Below, piece by piece: positions 16,543-24,829 of a DNA stretch of 64,000 nt; the stretch's first letter is position 1, and each line of letters begins with the position of its first letter. The notes under the pieces were generated by a model that was not told the origin of the DNA, did not search any database, and saw only the letters and a list, made by a program, of their open reading frames with translations. This DNA comes from JAJVHZ01 sp041395385. Its GTDB lineage: Bacteria > Pseudomonadota > Gammaproteobacteria > JAJPIJ01. The translations under genes and the position numbers were made by a program. The stretch lies in contig JAWLAN010000020.1 in NCBI GenBank assembly GCA_041395385.1, positions 39,383 to 103,382 of the forward strand, in the 5' to 3' direction.

Positions 16543-17076
16543 ATGAACGCTCGGCCCAAGTTCGTCAGGCAATCGTCCTACTCGCACGAAGAACTGCTCG
16601 CCTGCGGGCGCGGGGAGATGTTCGGCCCCGGCAATGCGCAGCTTCCGCTGCCGCCCATGCTGATGGCCGATCGGATCTCGTTGATCTCCGCGGAGGGCGG
16701 CAAGTACGGCAAGGGGCAGATGATCGCGGAGCTGGACATCCGCCCGGACCTCTGGTTCTTCGCCTGCCACTTCACCGGGGATCCGGTCATGCCCGGCTGC
16801 CTCGGCCTGGACGCGATGTGGCAGCTCATCGGCTTCTTCCTCGCCTGGCAGGGCGGCCCGGGGCATGGTCGGGCTCTGGGATGCGGCGAGGTGCAGTTCA
16901 CCGGCCAGGTGACGCCGAAGGCCAAGCTCGTGACCTACCGCGTGGACATGAAGCGGGTCATCCTGCGCAAGCTGGTGATGGGGATCGCCGACGCCGAGAT
17001 GGAGGTCGACGGCCGGGTCATCTACATCGGCAAGGATCTACGGGTCGGGCTGTTCACGTCGACCGAGGGATTCTGA
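16543..17076 (+). CDS. fabA: 3-hydroxydecanoyl-ACP dehydratase/isomerase FabA
   Basis: A 177-residue enzyme of type II fatty-acid synthesis. It dehydrates 3-hydroxydecanoyl-ACP and isomerises the product to cis-3-decenoyl-ACP, the branch point to unsaturated fatty acids. The active-site His (about 76, in FFACHFTGDPVMPG) and Asp (about 90, GLDAMWQ) are six residues later than in E. coli FabA, matching a six-residue longer N-terminus. fabB does not follow, unlike the fabA-fabB operon of pseudomonads. It is divergent from the diguanylate cyclase and converges on the TPR gene with a 30-base gap. Confidence 0.97.
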   Translation: MNARPKFVRQSSYSHEELLACGRGEMFGPGNAQLPLPPMLMADRISLISAEGGKYGKGQMIAELDIRPDLWFFACHFTGDPVMPGCLGLDAMWQLIGFFLAWQGGPGHGRALGCGEVQFTGQVTPKAKLVTYRVDMKRVILRKLVMGIADAEMEVDGRVIYIGKDLRVGLFTSTEGF

Positions 17077-17106
17077 ACCGACGCACGGCTGCCGCGCCGC
17101 GCCCGA

Positions 17107-17667
17107 CTAGCCATCCACGCCATTGCGGCGGCGTATCTCGATGCGCTGCCTCAGCGTGTCGGCATAGGTTCGCGCCGTGCTCAACCAGGGGTGCACGTCG
17201 AGGGCCTCCTCGAAGGCGCTGAGCGCCTCGTCCGGATCCCGCAGCCCCAGGTAGCACATGCCCCGGCCGGACAATGCGCCGAAGTGCCGCGGTTCGCGCT
17301 CGAGAGTCTCCTCCACGTCCGCGAGCGAGGCGTCGAAGTATCCAACCCTGTAGTAGATGATCGCGCGCTGGTTCCAGGCCTCGGCGAAGTCCGGGGCGGT
17401 CTCGATGACGCGATTGACGACATCCAACGCCCGGTCGAGATCACCGGAATCCTTCGCCGCAACGGCCTCCTGCAGCATCCGGGCGACATCGGCGTCGCGG
17501 TACTCGAACCAGATTTTCCAGATCTCGTTGGCGGTGCCGACCGCATCCTCCTCCTCCCTGGCCTCCTTCAGTTGGTCGAACAGCCCGATCAGGCGGGGGT
17601 CGGTCTGATCGGCGCCCGCGGACATTGCGGCAAGCGTCAGGTACAGAGCGAATGACAGTCGGCCCAT
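17107..17667 (-). CDS. Exported tetratricopeptide-repeat protein
   Basis: A 186-residue protein with a short signal-like N-terminus (LSFALYLTLAAMSAGA) and then about three TPR units. The clearest are the A-helix/B-helix patterns at DLDRALDVVNRVIETAPDFA, EAWNQRAIIYYRVGYFDASL and FGALSGRGMCYLGLRDPDEA. These fold as helical pairs that bind protein partners. It lies 20 bases after hemL on the same strand and is probably the last gene of the thiD-thiE-hemL transcript. No specific function is evident; it is probably periplasmic. Confidence 0.85.
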   Translation of the reverse strand: MGRLSFALYLTLAAMSAGADQTDPRLIGLFDQLKEAREEEDAVGTANEIWKIWFEYRDADVARMLQEAVAAKDSGDLDRALDVVNRVIETAPDFAEAWNQRAIIYYRVGYFDASLADVEETLEREPRHFGALSGRGMCYLGLRDPDEALSAFEEALDVHPWLSTARTYADTLRQRIEIRRRNGVDG

Positions 17668-17687
17668 CCAGTGTCCTCGTACAAGTG

Positions 17688-18971
17688 CTATGCCAGGGTC
17701 GCCAGGACCTCGCCGGCGGCGGCCAGCGTGCGCTCGATCTCGACCTCGGAATGCGCGATCGACACGAATCCGGCCTCGAAAGCCGAAGGAGCGAGGTAAA
17801 CGCCCTTGCCCAGCATGCCGTGGAAGAAGCGCTTGAAGCGCTCGATGTCACAGTCCATGACGTGTGAGAACCTGGAAATGGAATTCCGTTCCGTGAAGAA
17901 GATGCCGAACATGCCCGCCGCACAGGCCGTGCGCAACGGCACTCCGGCGGTCCGTGCCCGCTCCTCCAGTCCATGCATCAGGGCCTGTGTGCTGGCGAGC
18001 AGGCGCTTGTGGAAATCGGGTTGCGCGACGAGGTTCAGCGTGGCGAGGCCCGCCGCCATGGCAACCGGATTGCCGGAGAGCGTGCCGGCCTGGTAAACCG
18101 GGCCCATCGGCGCGAGCATCTCCATGATCTCGCGCCGGCCGCCGAAGGCGCCGACGGGCATGCCCCCGCCGATCACCTTGCCGAGCACGGTGAGGTCCGG
18201 CCTGACGCCGTAGAGGGACTGCGCGCCGCCCAGGGCGACACGGAAACCGGTCATCACCTCGTCGATGATGAGCAGCGCGCCGTACTGATCGCAGACGGCA
18301 CGCAGGCCCTCCAGGAAACCCGGGTCCGGCGCGATGAAGTTCATGTTGCCGGCGATGGGCTCGACGATGATGGCGGCGATCTCGCCGCCGTAGCGCGTGA
18401 ACGCCTCGCGTACCTGCTCGATGTCGTTGAAGGACAGCGTCAGCGTCATCTCCGCCAGTGCCGCCGGCACGCCGGGAGAGGTCGGAACGCCGAACGTCAG
18501 GGCGCCGGAACCGGCCTTTACGAGCAGCGAGTCGGCGTGGCCGTGGTAGCAGCCCTCGAACTTCACGATCCGGTCGCGCTTCGTGTAGCCGCGCGCGAGA
18601 CGTATGGCGCTCATGGCCGCCTCGGTGCCGGAACTGACGAAGCGCAGGCGCTCGACATTGGGCATCAGTTCGCAGACCCTGCGCGCCAGTTCGGTCTCGA
18701 TGGCCGTCGGCGCGCCGAAGCTCAGGCCGTCGCGGGCCACGCGCGTGACGGCCGCGATGACCTGCGGATGCGCGTGCCCGAGGATGAGCGGTCCCCAGGA
18801 GCCGACGTAATCGATGTAGCGTCGGTCATCCTCGTCGATCAGATAGGCGCCCTCGCCGCGCTTGAAGTAGACCGGCTCGCCGCCGACGTGCTTGAACGCG
18901 CGCACGGGGGAGTTCACGCCGCCGACGATGTAGCGCTGGGCTTCTGCAAACAGCTGTGAGGAGCGTGTCAT
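17688..18971 (-). CDS. hemL: Glutamate-1-semialdehyde 2,1-aminomutase HemL
   Basis: A 427-residue PLP enzyme converting glutamate-1-semialdehyde to 5-aminolevulinate in the C5 heme pathway. The PLP lysine lies in LGKVIGGGMPVGA (Lys about 265), with the upstream LIIDEVMTGFR and the N-terminal PGGVNSPVRAF-like stretch (here VGGVNSPVRAFKH) that is diagnostic for HemL. AAGGAC precedes the ATG. It follows thiE by 67 bases; thiE-hemL neighbourhoods are common in proteobacteria. A later heme enzyme, HemJ, is encoded about 2 kb away. Confidence 0.98.
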   Translation of the reverse strand: MTRSSQLFAEAQRYIVGGVNSPVRAFKHVGGEPVYFKRGEGAYLIDEDDRRYIDYVGSWGPLILGHAHPQVIAAVTRVARDGLSFGAPTAIETELARRVCELMPNVERLRFVSSGTEAAMSAIRLARGYTKRDRIVKFEGCYHGHADSLLVKAGSGALTFGVPTSPGVPAALAEMTLTLSFNDIEQVREAFTRYGGEIAAIIVEPIAGNMNFIAPDPGFLEGLRAVCDQYGALLIIDEVMTGFRVALGGAQSLYGVRPDLTVLGKVIGGGMPVGAFGGRREIMEMLAPMGPVYQAGTLSGNPVAMAAGLATLNLVAQPDFHKRLLASTQALMHGLEERARTAGVPLRTACAAGMFGIFFTERNSISRFSHVMDCDIERFKRFFHGMLGKGVYLAPSAFEAGFVSIAHSEVEIERTLAAAGEVLATLA

Positions 18972-19038
18972 GATGTCCTTCGTTCTTCAGGGTGCGTGGG
19001 GTGATGGGGCTTCGGCGAAAGGCTCCGCGGGCGCGGCG

Positions 19039-19674
19039 TCAGCGGAACATGCTGGCGTAACGCCGGGCGGCGACCTCCGGGTCCTCGCGGCCGAACAAGC
19101 CGTCGCTGACCGCCGTCAGATCGGCGCCCGCCCCGAGCAGGGTGCCGCCATTTTCGGGCGTGATGCCGCCTATCGCAACGATCGGGATGTTCAACAGGGC
19201 CGCGGCCTGGCGCAGGAGCTCGACGCCGGCGCGCACGGCGCCTGGCTTTGTCTTCGAAGGGTAGAAGCTGCCGAAGGCGACGTAGCTCGCGCCATCCCGC
19301 TCGGCCTCGATCGCCCGCTGCAGCTCGTCGTAGCAGGACACGCCGACTATCGCGCGATCGCCGAGCAACACGCGGGCGGCGGCGATGCTCATGTCGTCGC
19401 GGCCGAGGTGCACGCCGGCGGCATCGATGTCGCGAGCCAGCGCGGCGTCGTCGTTGACGATCAGCGGCACGCGGTGTCGGCCGCACATGTTCCTGAGCGC
19501 CAGCGCCTGCGCGCGCTGTGCGTTGCGCTTGGCACGGTATTGCACCATGACCGCGCCGCCGCGGATCGCGGCCTCCACCGCCTGCAGCAGCGCTCGGGTG
19601 TCGGTGCAGTGCGCCGGCGTGATCGCGTACAGGCCGCGATCCGGCAATCGTGCGCTGTCGTCACCGGCCCTCAT
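19039..19674 (-). CDS. thiE: Thiamine-phosphate synthase ThiE
   Basis: A 211-residue TIM-barrel enzyme that couples HMP-pyrophosphate with thiazole phosphate to make thiamine phosphate. Family motifs are GLYAITP, MVQYRAKR, LIVNDDAALA, GVHLGRDDM, GVSCYDE, GSFYPSKTKP and VAIGGITPEN. The start ATG at 19674 overlaps the thiD stop (ATGA), confirming both the start and the operon; the longer open frame upstream is a shadow of thiD. The other thiamine genes are elsewhere. Confidence 0.96.
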   Translation of the reverse strand: MRAGDDSARLPDRGLYAITPAHCTDTRALLQAVEAAIRGGAVMVQYRAKRNAQRAQALALRNMCGRHRVPLIVNDDAALARDIDAAGVHLGRDDMSIAAARVLLGDRAIVGVSCYDELQRAIEAERDGASYVAFGSFYPSKTKPGAVRAGVELLRQAAALLNIPIVAIGGITPENGGTLLGAGADLTAVSDGLFGREDPEVAARRYASMFR

Positions 19675-20468
19675 GAAGATGCGATGCGAAGCCGGCGCGG
19701 ATGGTGCTGACCGTGTCCGAGCAGCAGGCCGTGGCGCAGCGACCGCCACGTGTATTCCTGGGCCAGGGTCGCCGCGCTGTCGATATCCGCGCCGCGGGCG
19801 AGCCAGGCGGCCAGCGCCGCGGCCAGGGTGCATCCGGATCCGTGATAGACGTGTGGCAGCCGTGGCCACCGCCAGCGCCTGCACGAGCTGGAACTGTAGA
19901 GCGTATTGATCACCTCCTCGGTCGCGGCGTGGGTTCCGGTCAGCAGCACGAACCGTGCGCCGCGCTCGATCAGGCTGCGCGCGGCCGCCTCCGGATCCCG
20001 CCCTCCCCCGAGCGCGCATGCCTCCTGCACATTCGGCGTGACGATCGTCGTCAGTGGCAGCAGGGCACGCAACGTCTCGAGCATCGCCGCGTCGAGGATT
20101 GGCTGGCCGGCGCCGGCCGCCATGACCGGGTCCAGCACGATCGGCGCGCTTCCCGCATCCCTGAGGAGACCGGCTAGCGCCTCCCCAACGCGCTGCTCCG
20201 GGATCAGGCCCACCTTTATCGCCTTCGGGGCCATGTCCTGCGTCAACAGTGCCGCCTGCCTCAGGAGTGCGTTGGCGTCGGCGGCGAGGGACTCGGCAAA
20301 CCTCGCCGTATTCTGCGCTGTCAGCGCCGTGACCAGGGTCGTCGGGTATCCGCCGTTGGCGTGTATGGCCTCGATGTCGGCCTGGATACCGGCACCGCCG
20401 CACGGATCGTGACCACCGATGGCGAGCACGATCGGCGGATTAAGGGTAAGTTCAGCCACGAGGCGCAT
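19671..20468 (-). CDS. thiD: Hydroxymethylpyrimidine (phosphate) kinase ThiD
   Basis: A 265-residue ribokinase-fold kinase that phosphorylates HMP and HMP-P for thiamine synthesis. Visible motifs are LAIGGHDPCGGAGIQADI, VLDPVMAAGAGQPI, TPNVQEACALGG and the anion hole HGSGCTLAAALAAWLARG. The stretch before it (about residues 198-215) is unusually Arg/Trp/Ser-rich and shorter than in typical ThiD, so the lid segment may have diverged. The ATG at 20468 gives the usual length. It is first in a thiD-thiE-hemL-TPR operon and divergent from the bufferin-like gene. Confidence 0.93.
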   Translation of the reverse strand: MRLVAELTLNPPIVLAIGGHDPCGGAGIQADIEAIHANGGYPTTLVTALTAQNTARFAESLAADANALLRQAALLTQDMAPKAIKVGLIPEQRVGEALAGLLRDAGSAPIVLDPVMAAGAGQPILDAAMLETLRALLPLTTIVTPNVQEACALGGGRDPEAAARSLIERGARFVLLTGTHAATEEVINTLYSSSSCRRWRWPRLPHVYHGSGCTLAAALAAWLARGADIDSAATLAQEYTWRSLRHGLLLGHGQHHPRRLRIASS

Positions 20469-20568
20469 CCTACAGGGTCTGCGCCGCAATGCGCGCCGCA
20501 GTCCCCGCATCTTATTTCGAAGCACGGCGGGATGGGAGTGTAACCTTAGCCGGTCGCCAGGCAACCAA

Positions 20569-20589
20569 CGGTCGGATCTTGGCCGACCG
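20569..20589. promoter_or_regulatory. Candidate operator in front of the bufferin-like gene
   Basis: CGGTCGG-N7-CCGACCG, perfect 7-base arms, overlaps the predicted -35 of the small Cys-rich gene. That is a suitable place for a repressor. No regulator gene is adjacent. Confidence 0.45.
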
Positions 20590-20608
20590 GCAAGACCTCG
20601 CATACCCT
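20579..20608 (+). promoter_or_regulatory. Possible promoter of the bufferin-like gene
   Basis: TTGGCC (20579-20584) and TACCCT (20603-20608) are separated by 18 bases and lie 25 bases before the start codon. The -10 match is only fair; the promoter is supported mainly by its position and the overlapping inverted repeat. Confidence 0.4.
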
Positions 20609-20633
20609 GATTTTCAACCAAGGAGAGAACACG

Positions 20634-20891
20634 ATGAGCGTAGCGACCAAGAAGTTGACCGGCGCCACCCTGGCGACCACTGCGGCCATGCTGTTTGCCT
20701 TCGCCCCCGTAAGCACCGTGCGCGCCGAGGAGGGCACGGTCGCCTGCCTGGGCATCAATGCCTGCAAGGGACAGAGCGCCTGCAAGACCGCGGAGAACGC
20801 CTGTGCGGGGCAGAATTCCTGCAAGGGACACGGTATCACCAACGTAAGCGCCGAGGAGTGCTCGGCGAAGGGCGGCACGGTCGCGCAGTAA
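20634..20891 (+). CDS. Small Cys-rich exported protein, BufA2-like bufferin precursor
   Basis: An 85-residue protein with a signal peptide (hydrophobic LATTAAMLFAFAP, cleavage likely after VRA). Its 54-residue mature part carries six cysteines in a repeated C-x-G/C-K-G pattern (CLGINACKGQSAC, NACAGQNSCKGHG, EECSAKGG). This matches the BufA2-type periplasmic metallophore precursors as I know them; bufferins are metal-binding, post-translationally modified peptides made during copper stress. AAGGAGAG is well placed before the ATG. The usual partner genes for modification (DUF692, bufB, and bufC) are not adjacent, so it is an orphan here. It has its own hairpin terminator. Confidence 0.82.
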   Translation: MSVATKKLTGATLATTAAMLFAFAPVSTVRAEEGTVACLGINACKGQSACKTAENACAGQNSCKGHGITNVSAEECSAKGGTVAQ

Positions 20892-20944
20892 CCCTCGCGG
20901 CGGATGTCATCGGCTCCCGGCGACGCCGGGGAGCCCGAAAACAG

Positions 20945-20978
20945 CGCCCCGCCCGCCGCCGGGCGGGGCGTTCGGTTT
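20945..20978 (+). terminator. Terminator of the bufferin-like gene
   Basis: An 11-base perfect GC stem, CGCCCCGCCCG/CGGGCGGGGCG with loop CCGC (20945-20970), followed by TTCGGTTT. The gene is therefore monocistronic. Confidence 0.75.
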
Positions 20979-21082
20979 GCGGTCTTGCCCGCCAGGGCGC
21001 ATCCGCCGATCGGAACGAGTGGCTGACCGCTGTCCGGGTCGATCCCCGCCACGGGCGATCGCACGTGGCCGGCTGCGGGCGG

Positions 21083-21508
21083 TCAGTTGGGCTTCAGCTC
21101 GACCAGTAGGATCACCGCCACGAGCACGAGCACCGGGAATTCGTTCAGCCAGCGGTAGAAGACGTGACCGTGCCGGTTTCGATCGTTCCTGAAGTCGGCG
21201 AGGATCTTGCCGAGGTACAGGTGATACCCGATCAGTATGGCGACCAGCGCGAGCTTCCAGTGCATCCACGCCGCGCCGGCGTATAGCGCCCAGCCGTTGC
21301 CAAACAGCAGCCACAGTCCGAAGAGGATCGTCAGCACGCCACCGGGGGTCGTTATCCCGTAGTAGAGCTTGCGCTCCATCACCTTGAAGCGCTCGATGCT
21401 GACGGTATCGTCGCTCATGGCGTGGTACACGAACAGCCGCGGCAGGTAGAACAGCCCCGCGAACCAGGTCACCATGAAGATGATGTGTAAGGCGCGCACC
21501 CAGAGCAT
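21083..21508 (-). CDS. hemJ: Protoporphyrinogen IX oxidase HemJ
   Basis: A 141-residue inner-membrane protein with four membrane segments. The conserved N-terminal WVRALHIIFMVTWFAGLFYLPR and the WMHWKLALV histidine region identify the HemJ (UPF0093) family, which oxidises protoporphyrinogen IX in bacteria lacking HemG or HemY. Length and motifs are normal. It is the last gene of a minus-strand set with the thioredoxin-like and DUF4126 genes (16-base gap). Together with HemL about 2 kb away it marks heme synthesis in this neighbourhood. Confidence 0.94.
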   Translation of the reverse strand: MLWVRALHIIFMVTWFAGLFYLPRLFVYHAMSDDTVSIERFKVMERKLYYGITTPGGVLTILFGLWLLFGNGWALYAGAAWMHWKLALVAILIGYHLYLGKILADFRNDRNRHGHVFYRWLNEFPVLVLVAVILLVELKPN

Positions 21509-21524
21509 GGTGAACTTGCCTGGC

Positions 21525-22034
21525 TCAGGAGCCGACCCATGCGGCGATCTGATCGCGCAGCTTCCCGGCCTCGATGCCGGCGACGATGCGGCGGGCGATA
21601 CGGCCGTCGGGCGCGATGAGAAAGCTCGTCGGTATCGCCTCGACCCCCCCGAAGGCGGCGGCGGCCTGTCGGGTGAGGTCGAGCGCGACCGGGAAATTGA
21701 ACTGCAGGTCGCGCATGATGCGCTCGACGTTGGTCGGAGGGTCGTACGGCATGGCGATGGCCACGACCGTGAAGCCCTTCGGTCCGTACTCCCGTTGCAG
21801 CGCCTTCAGATCGGGGATCTCCCGGACGCACTCCCGACAGCTCGGGGCCCAGAAATTCACCAGCACCGGCCTGCCGCGCAGCGACTGCAGATCGATCCGC
21901 GTTCCGTCCATCGCGGTGACGGTCACCGCCGGCGCGTGAGTCGGCCCGTCATGTGACCCGGCGGCATGCCCCCGCCAGAGCAGTCCCGCGGCCGCGCCGA
22001 GCAGCACCGCGGCGATGATCGTGGCCTTCTTCAT
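21525..22034 (-). CDS. TlpA/ResA-like thioredoxin-fold protein
   Basis: A 169-residue exported thiol-disulfide protein. One N-terminal membrane anchor or signal (KKATIIAAVLLGAAAGLLW) is followed by a TlpA-like thioredoxin domain. The redox motif is CREC (Cys about 66 and 69, in NFWAPSCRECVREIP), with the cis-proline region FGGVEAIPTSFLI near 140. Such proteins usually keep cysteines reduced in the periplasm, for example for cytochrome c maturation or copper delivery. Its neighbour HemJ makes a heme-related role possible, but this is inference from position. Confidence 0.88.
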   Translation of the reverse strand: MKKATIIAAVLLGAAAGLLWRGHAAGSHDGPTHAPAVTVTAMDGTRIDLQSLRGRPVLVNFWAPSCRECVREIPDLKALQREYGPKGFTVVAIAMPYDPPTNVERIMRDLQFNFPVALDLTRQAAAAFGGVEAIPTSFLIAPDGRIARRIVAGIEAGKLRDQIAAWVGS

Positions 22035-22054
22035 CGATGAGACGCCGCGGGCTC

Positions 22055-22720
22055 TCAGGGATTCGGAAGCGGGGCCGTGCCCCGCGACGGCACGGCGGGC
22101 GTGGTTGATGCGCTCGCACTGCCATCACCGCCGTTGAGCAGCCTCGCGAGACGGACGAATACCGCCTTGACGCCGCGCCAGAGCTTCGGCAGCAGCCAGA
22201 TGGCGACTGCGGTCGCCGCGAGCAGCACGACGAGGAAGGCTAGCGGGTAGTGCAATGCCGCCCACAAGCCGGCCAGGACCGCGAGGTCCTCCGCGATGGA
22301 GGCCGCCCAGTTGCTGAAAGGCTCCGGCGAGGTGTTCACGAGCACGCGCGTTCCGGCCTTGGTGAAGTGGCTCAACCCGGCGAGCGACCCGCCGATCATG
22401 AAGGCAGCCAGTTCGGCGCCCTGGTTTACGTCGCCGATCGCCTTCATGGCGAGGATCGCCCCGGCCGGAATGCGTATGAACGTGTGCAGCGCATCCCAGC
22501 CGGTGTCCACGCCCGGGGTCTTGTCGGCAAAGAACTCCACGCAATACATCAGCGCGGCGATCGTCATCACCATCGGATCCGCGAGAAAGGCCAGGTCCGG
22601 CGGCAGGTCGATGTAGCCGTTCATCCCCATGAAACCGAGCATGAACACTGCCGCGTACAGGTTGATACCGCTGGCCCAGCCCACACCCATGCTCAATGCA
22701 ATCTTGTCCACTGCGTCCAT
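22055..22720 (-). CDS. DUF4126 family membrane protein
   Basis: A 221-residue membrane protein with four to five hydrophobic segments and the DUF4126 signature near the N-terminus (GVGWASGINLYAAVFMLGF, then PPDLAFLADP and VEFFADKTPGVDTGWDALHTF). The function of this family is unknown to me. The ATG at 22720 is preceded by AAAGAGGAG, which fixes the start; the open frame extends to 23014 as non-coding sequence. It is first of a three-gene minus-strand set with the thioredoxin-like protein (20-base gap) and HemJ. The C-terminal 25 residues are Ser/Pro-rich and probably disordered. Confidence 0.85.
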   Translation of the reverse strand: MDAVDKIALSMGVGWASGINLYAAVFMLGFMGMNGYIDLPPDLAFLADPMVMTIAALMYCVEFFADKTPGVDTGWDALHTFIRIPAGAILAMKAIGDVNQGAELAAFMIGGSLAGLSHFTKAGTRVLVNTSPEPFSNWAASIAEDLAVLAGLWAALHYPLAFLVVLLAATAVAIWLLPKLWRGVKAVFVRLARLLNGGDGSASASTTPAVPSRGTAPLPNP

Positions 22721-23012
22721 AGCCGGTCTCCTCTTTGAAATCCCCGCGCCTGCACCCGTGAGACGCGCCATCCGCCGCGGCCACTTTGGTTGACACCTCT
22801 TGAACGGGAACTTAATCTCCGGCCTCCACCGGAGCGCGTGCACCGCCGCATTTGCCGCAGCCTTGACGGCTGCCGCGGCGATGATTTGCCGGGAATGATA
22901 ATCGACAAAACCGCCCCGTGGGCGTCCGGGATCCCCGGGCCGGTACCAAGTCACGTCCCACATCCGTGCGGCGGCGGACAGCCCGGCGCGGCATGAGAGC
23001 AGGTTCACGACC

Positions 23013-24044
23013 ATGATTCAGGTAGGCATCGTTGGCGGCACTGGCTATACCGGCGTGGAGCTGCTGCGCCTGCTCAGCGTGCACCCCGAGGTCGAACTCA
23101 CGGTCATCACCTCGCGCTCAGAGGCGGGAATGCCGGTGGCGGACATGTTCCCCAACCTGCGCGGACACGTGCACCTGGATTTTTCGGCGCCGGACACGGC
23201 GGCGCTCAAGCGCTGCGACCTGGTCTACTTCGCTACGCCCAACGGCACCGCGATGACCATGGCGCCGGAGCTGCTGGACGCCGGCGTGAGGGTCATCGAT
23301 CTCGCCGCCGACTTCCGCCTGCGGGATCCGGCGGAATGGGAGCGCTGGTACGGCAAGCCCCACGCCTGTCCGGAATTGCTGGCCGAGGCGGTCTACGGCC
23401 TGCCGGAGATGCACCGGGAGGCCATCCGGTCGGCGCGACTGGTTGCCAACCCGGGCTGTTACGTGACGGCCGTGACGCTCGGCTTCCTGCCGTTGCTCGA
23501 GCGGGATCTCGTGGACGCCGGTCGACTCATCGCCGATGCCAAGTCGGGAGTCAGCGGAGCGGGGCGCGGGGCCGAAGTGCGCAACCTGTACGCCGAGGCC
23601 GGTGACAGCTTCCGGGCCTACGCCGTCCCCGGGCATCGTCATCTGCCGGAGATCACGCAGAATCTGCGGGCGGCAGGGGTCCGCGACCCGTCGTTGATCT
23701 TCGTGCCGCATCTCGTGCCCATGGTACGCGGCATCCACGCGACCCTGTATGCGCGCCTGCGGGATCCGGCCGTCGACGTCCAGGAGGTCTACGAACGGTG
23801 CTACGCGGGCGAGGCGTTCGTGGACGTGATGCCGGCGGGCTCGCACCCGGAGACCCGCACCGTGCGCGGTTCGAACATGTGCCGCCTGGCCGTGCATCGG
23901 CCCGCTGGCGGCGATTGCGTGGTCGTGCTGTCGGTCATCGACAATCTGGTCAAGGGCGCCGCGGGGCAGGCAGTACAGAACATGAATCTGATGTTCGGGC
24001 TCGAGGAGTCCGCCGCACTGGACGCGCCGGCACTGTTGCCCTGA
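23013..24044 (+). CDS. argC: N-acetyl-gamma-glutamyl-phosphate reductase ArgC
   Basis: A 343-residue NADPH-dependent reductase catalysing the third step of arginine synthesis. It has the nucleotide-binding VGGTGYTGVELLRLL, the catalytic cysteine in NPGCYVTAV (Cys about 149) and the active-site histidine in PGHRHLPEI. This is type 1 ArgC of normal length. It is the first gene of a plus-strand run (coiled-coil protein, bactofilin, ErpA), an order I recognise from several gammaproteobacteria. It is divergent from the DUF4126 gene across a 292-base region in which I see no clear operator. Confidence 0.97.
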   Translation: MIQVGIVGGTGYTGVELLRLLSVHPEVELTVITSRSEAGMPVADMFPNLRGHVHLDFSAPDTAALKRCDLVYFATPNGTAMTMAPELLDAGVRVIDLAADFRLRDPAEWERWYGKPHACPELLAEAVYGLPEMHREAIRSARLVANPGCYVTAVTLGFLPLLERDLVDAGRLIADAKSGVSGAGRGAEVRNLYAEAGDSFRAYAVPGHRHLPEITQNLRAAGVRDPSLIFVPHLVPMVRGIHATLYARLRDPAVDVQEVYERCYAGEAFVDVMPAGSHPETRTVRGSNMCRLAVHRPAGGDCVVVLSVIDNLVKGAAGQAVQNMNLMFGLEESAALDAPALLP

Positions 24045-24077
24045 CGTCGCGTTCCCGCGTCACGGCTCAACTCCCCT

Positions 24078-24824
24078 ATGGCGATCAAGACCACCCGTCT
24101 CGTCGTCAAGCCGCACCGCCCCGGGCGGCAGCTCCTGCTGGCGATACTCGGGGCAGGAGTCCTCGGCGTGGCGGCCTGGATGGCATTCGAATACGAACAA
24201 TGGCAGAGGCTGTATGCACGTATGACGGCGCTCGCGCGCTCCACGAGCACGGAGGCCGCGGCGGAGTCACTCGAGAAACTGAAGGCCGAAAACACGGACC
24301 TCTTGCAGCGGATCACCATCCTCGAGCGCGCCGCGCAGATAGACAAGGAGGCCGATATGAGGCTGCAGTCCCATATCCGCGAGTTGCAGGATGAGACCTA
24401 CGAGCTGAAGGAGGAGCTGGAGTTCTATCGCAAGGTCGTCGCCGCGGCCAAGGAGGAGAGCGGCCTGCGCATCCAGGGTATGCGCATCGAGCCTCTCAGC
24501 GAATCCAGTCGATTCCACTACAAGCTGGTCTTAACCAACCTGAGCAAAGATGATAAGGTGACCTCGGGTGACGCCACCATCGAGGTGGCCGGCCGACGCC
24601 AGGGCAGCCCGCAGAAATTTCAGATCACCACCTCCAGGGATGGCTCGCGCACCACCACGCTTGCCTTCAGCTTCGTGCATTTCCATCGCCTGGAAGGCGA
24701 CTTCACGGTCCCGGATGGTTTCGAACCGGAGAGCGTCCGGGTGGTGATCCGTCAGGAGTCGGCGAGAGAACCACGGCACGACGCCAGCTACGAATGGGAC
24801 GAATTGGTTCAAGCAGAGGGGTGA
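24078..24824 (+). CDS. Membrane-anchored coiled-coil protein (DUF6776-like)
   Basis: A 248-residue protein with one N-terminal membrane segment (LLAILGAGVLGVAAWMAF), a long coiled coil at about residues 50-130 rich in Leu, Glu and Lys heptads, and a C-terminal beta-rich domain (RFHYKLVLTNLSKDDKVTSG, FSFVHFHRLEGDF). The bulk should lie in the periplasm. It belongs to a family found next to bactofilin and erpA in gammaproteobacteria. Its role is unknown, but the 5-base gap to the bactofilin gene suggests a joint function in envelope organisation. Confidence 0.82.
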   Translation: MAIKTTRLVVKPHRPGRQLLLAILGAGVLGVAAWMAFEYEQWQRLYARMTALARSTSTEAAAESLEKLKAENTDLLQRITILERAAQIDKEADMRLQSHIRELQDETYELKEELEFYRKVVAAAKEESGLRIQGMRIEPLSESSRFHYKLVLTNLSKDDKVTSGDATIEVAGRRQGSPQKFQITTSRDGSRTTTLAFSFVHFHRLEGDFTVPDGFEPESVRVVIRQESAREPRHDASYEWDELVQAEG

Positions 24825-24829
24825 CACCT

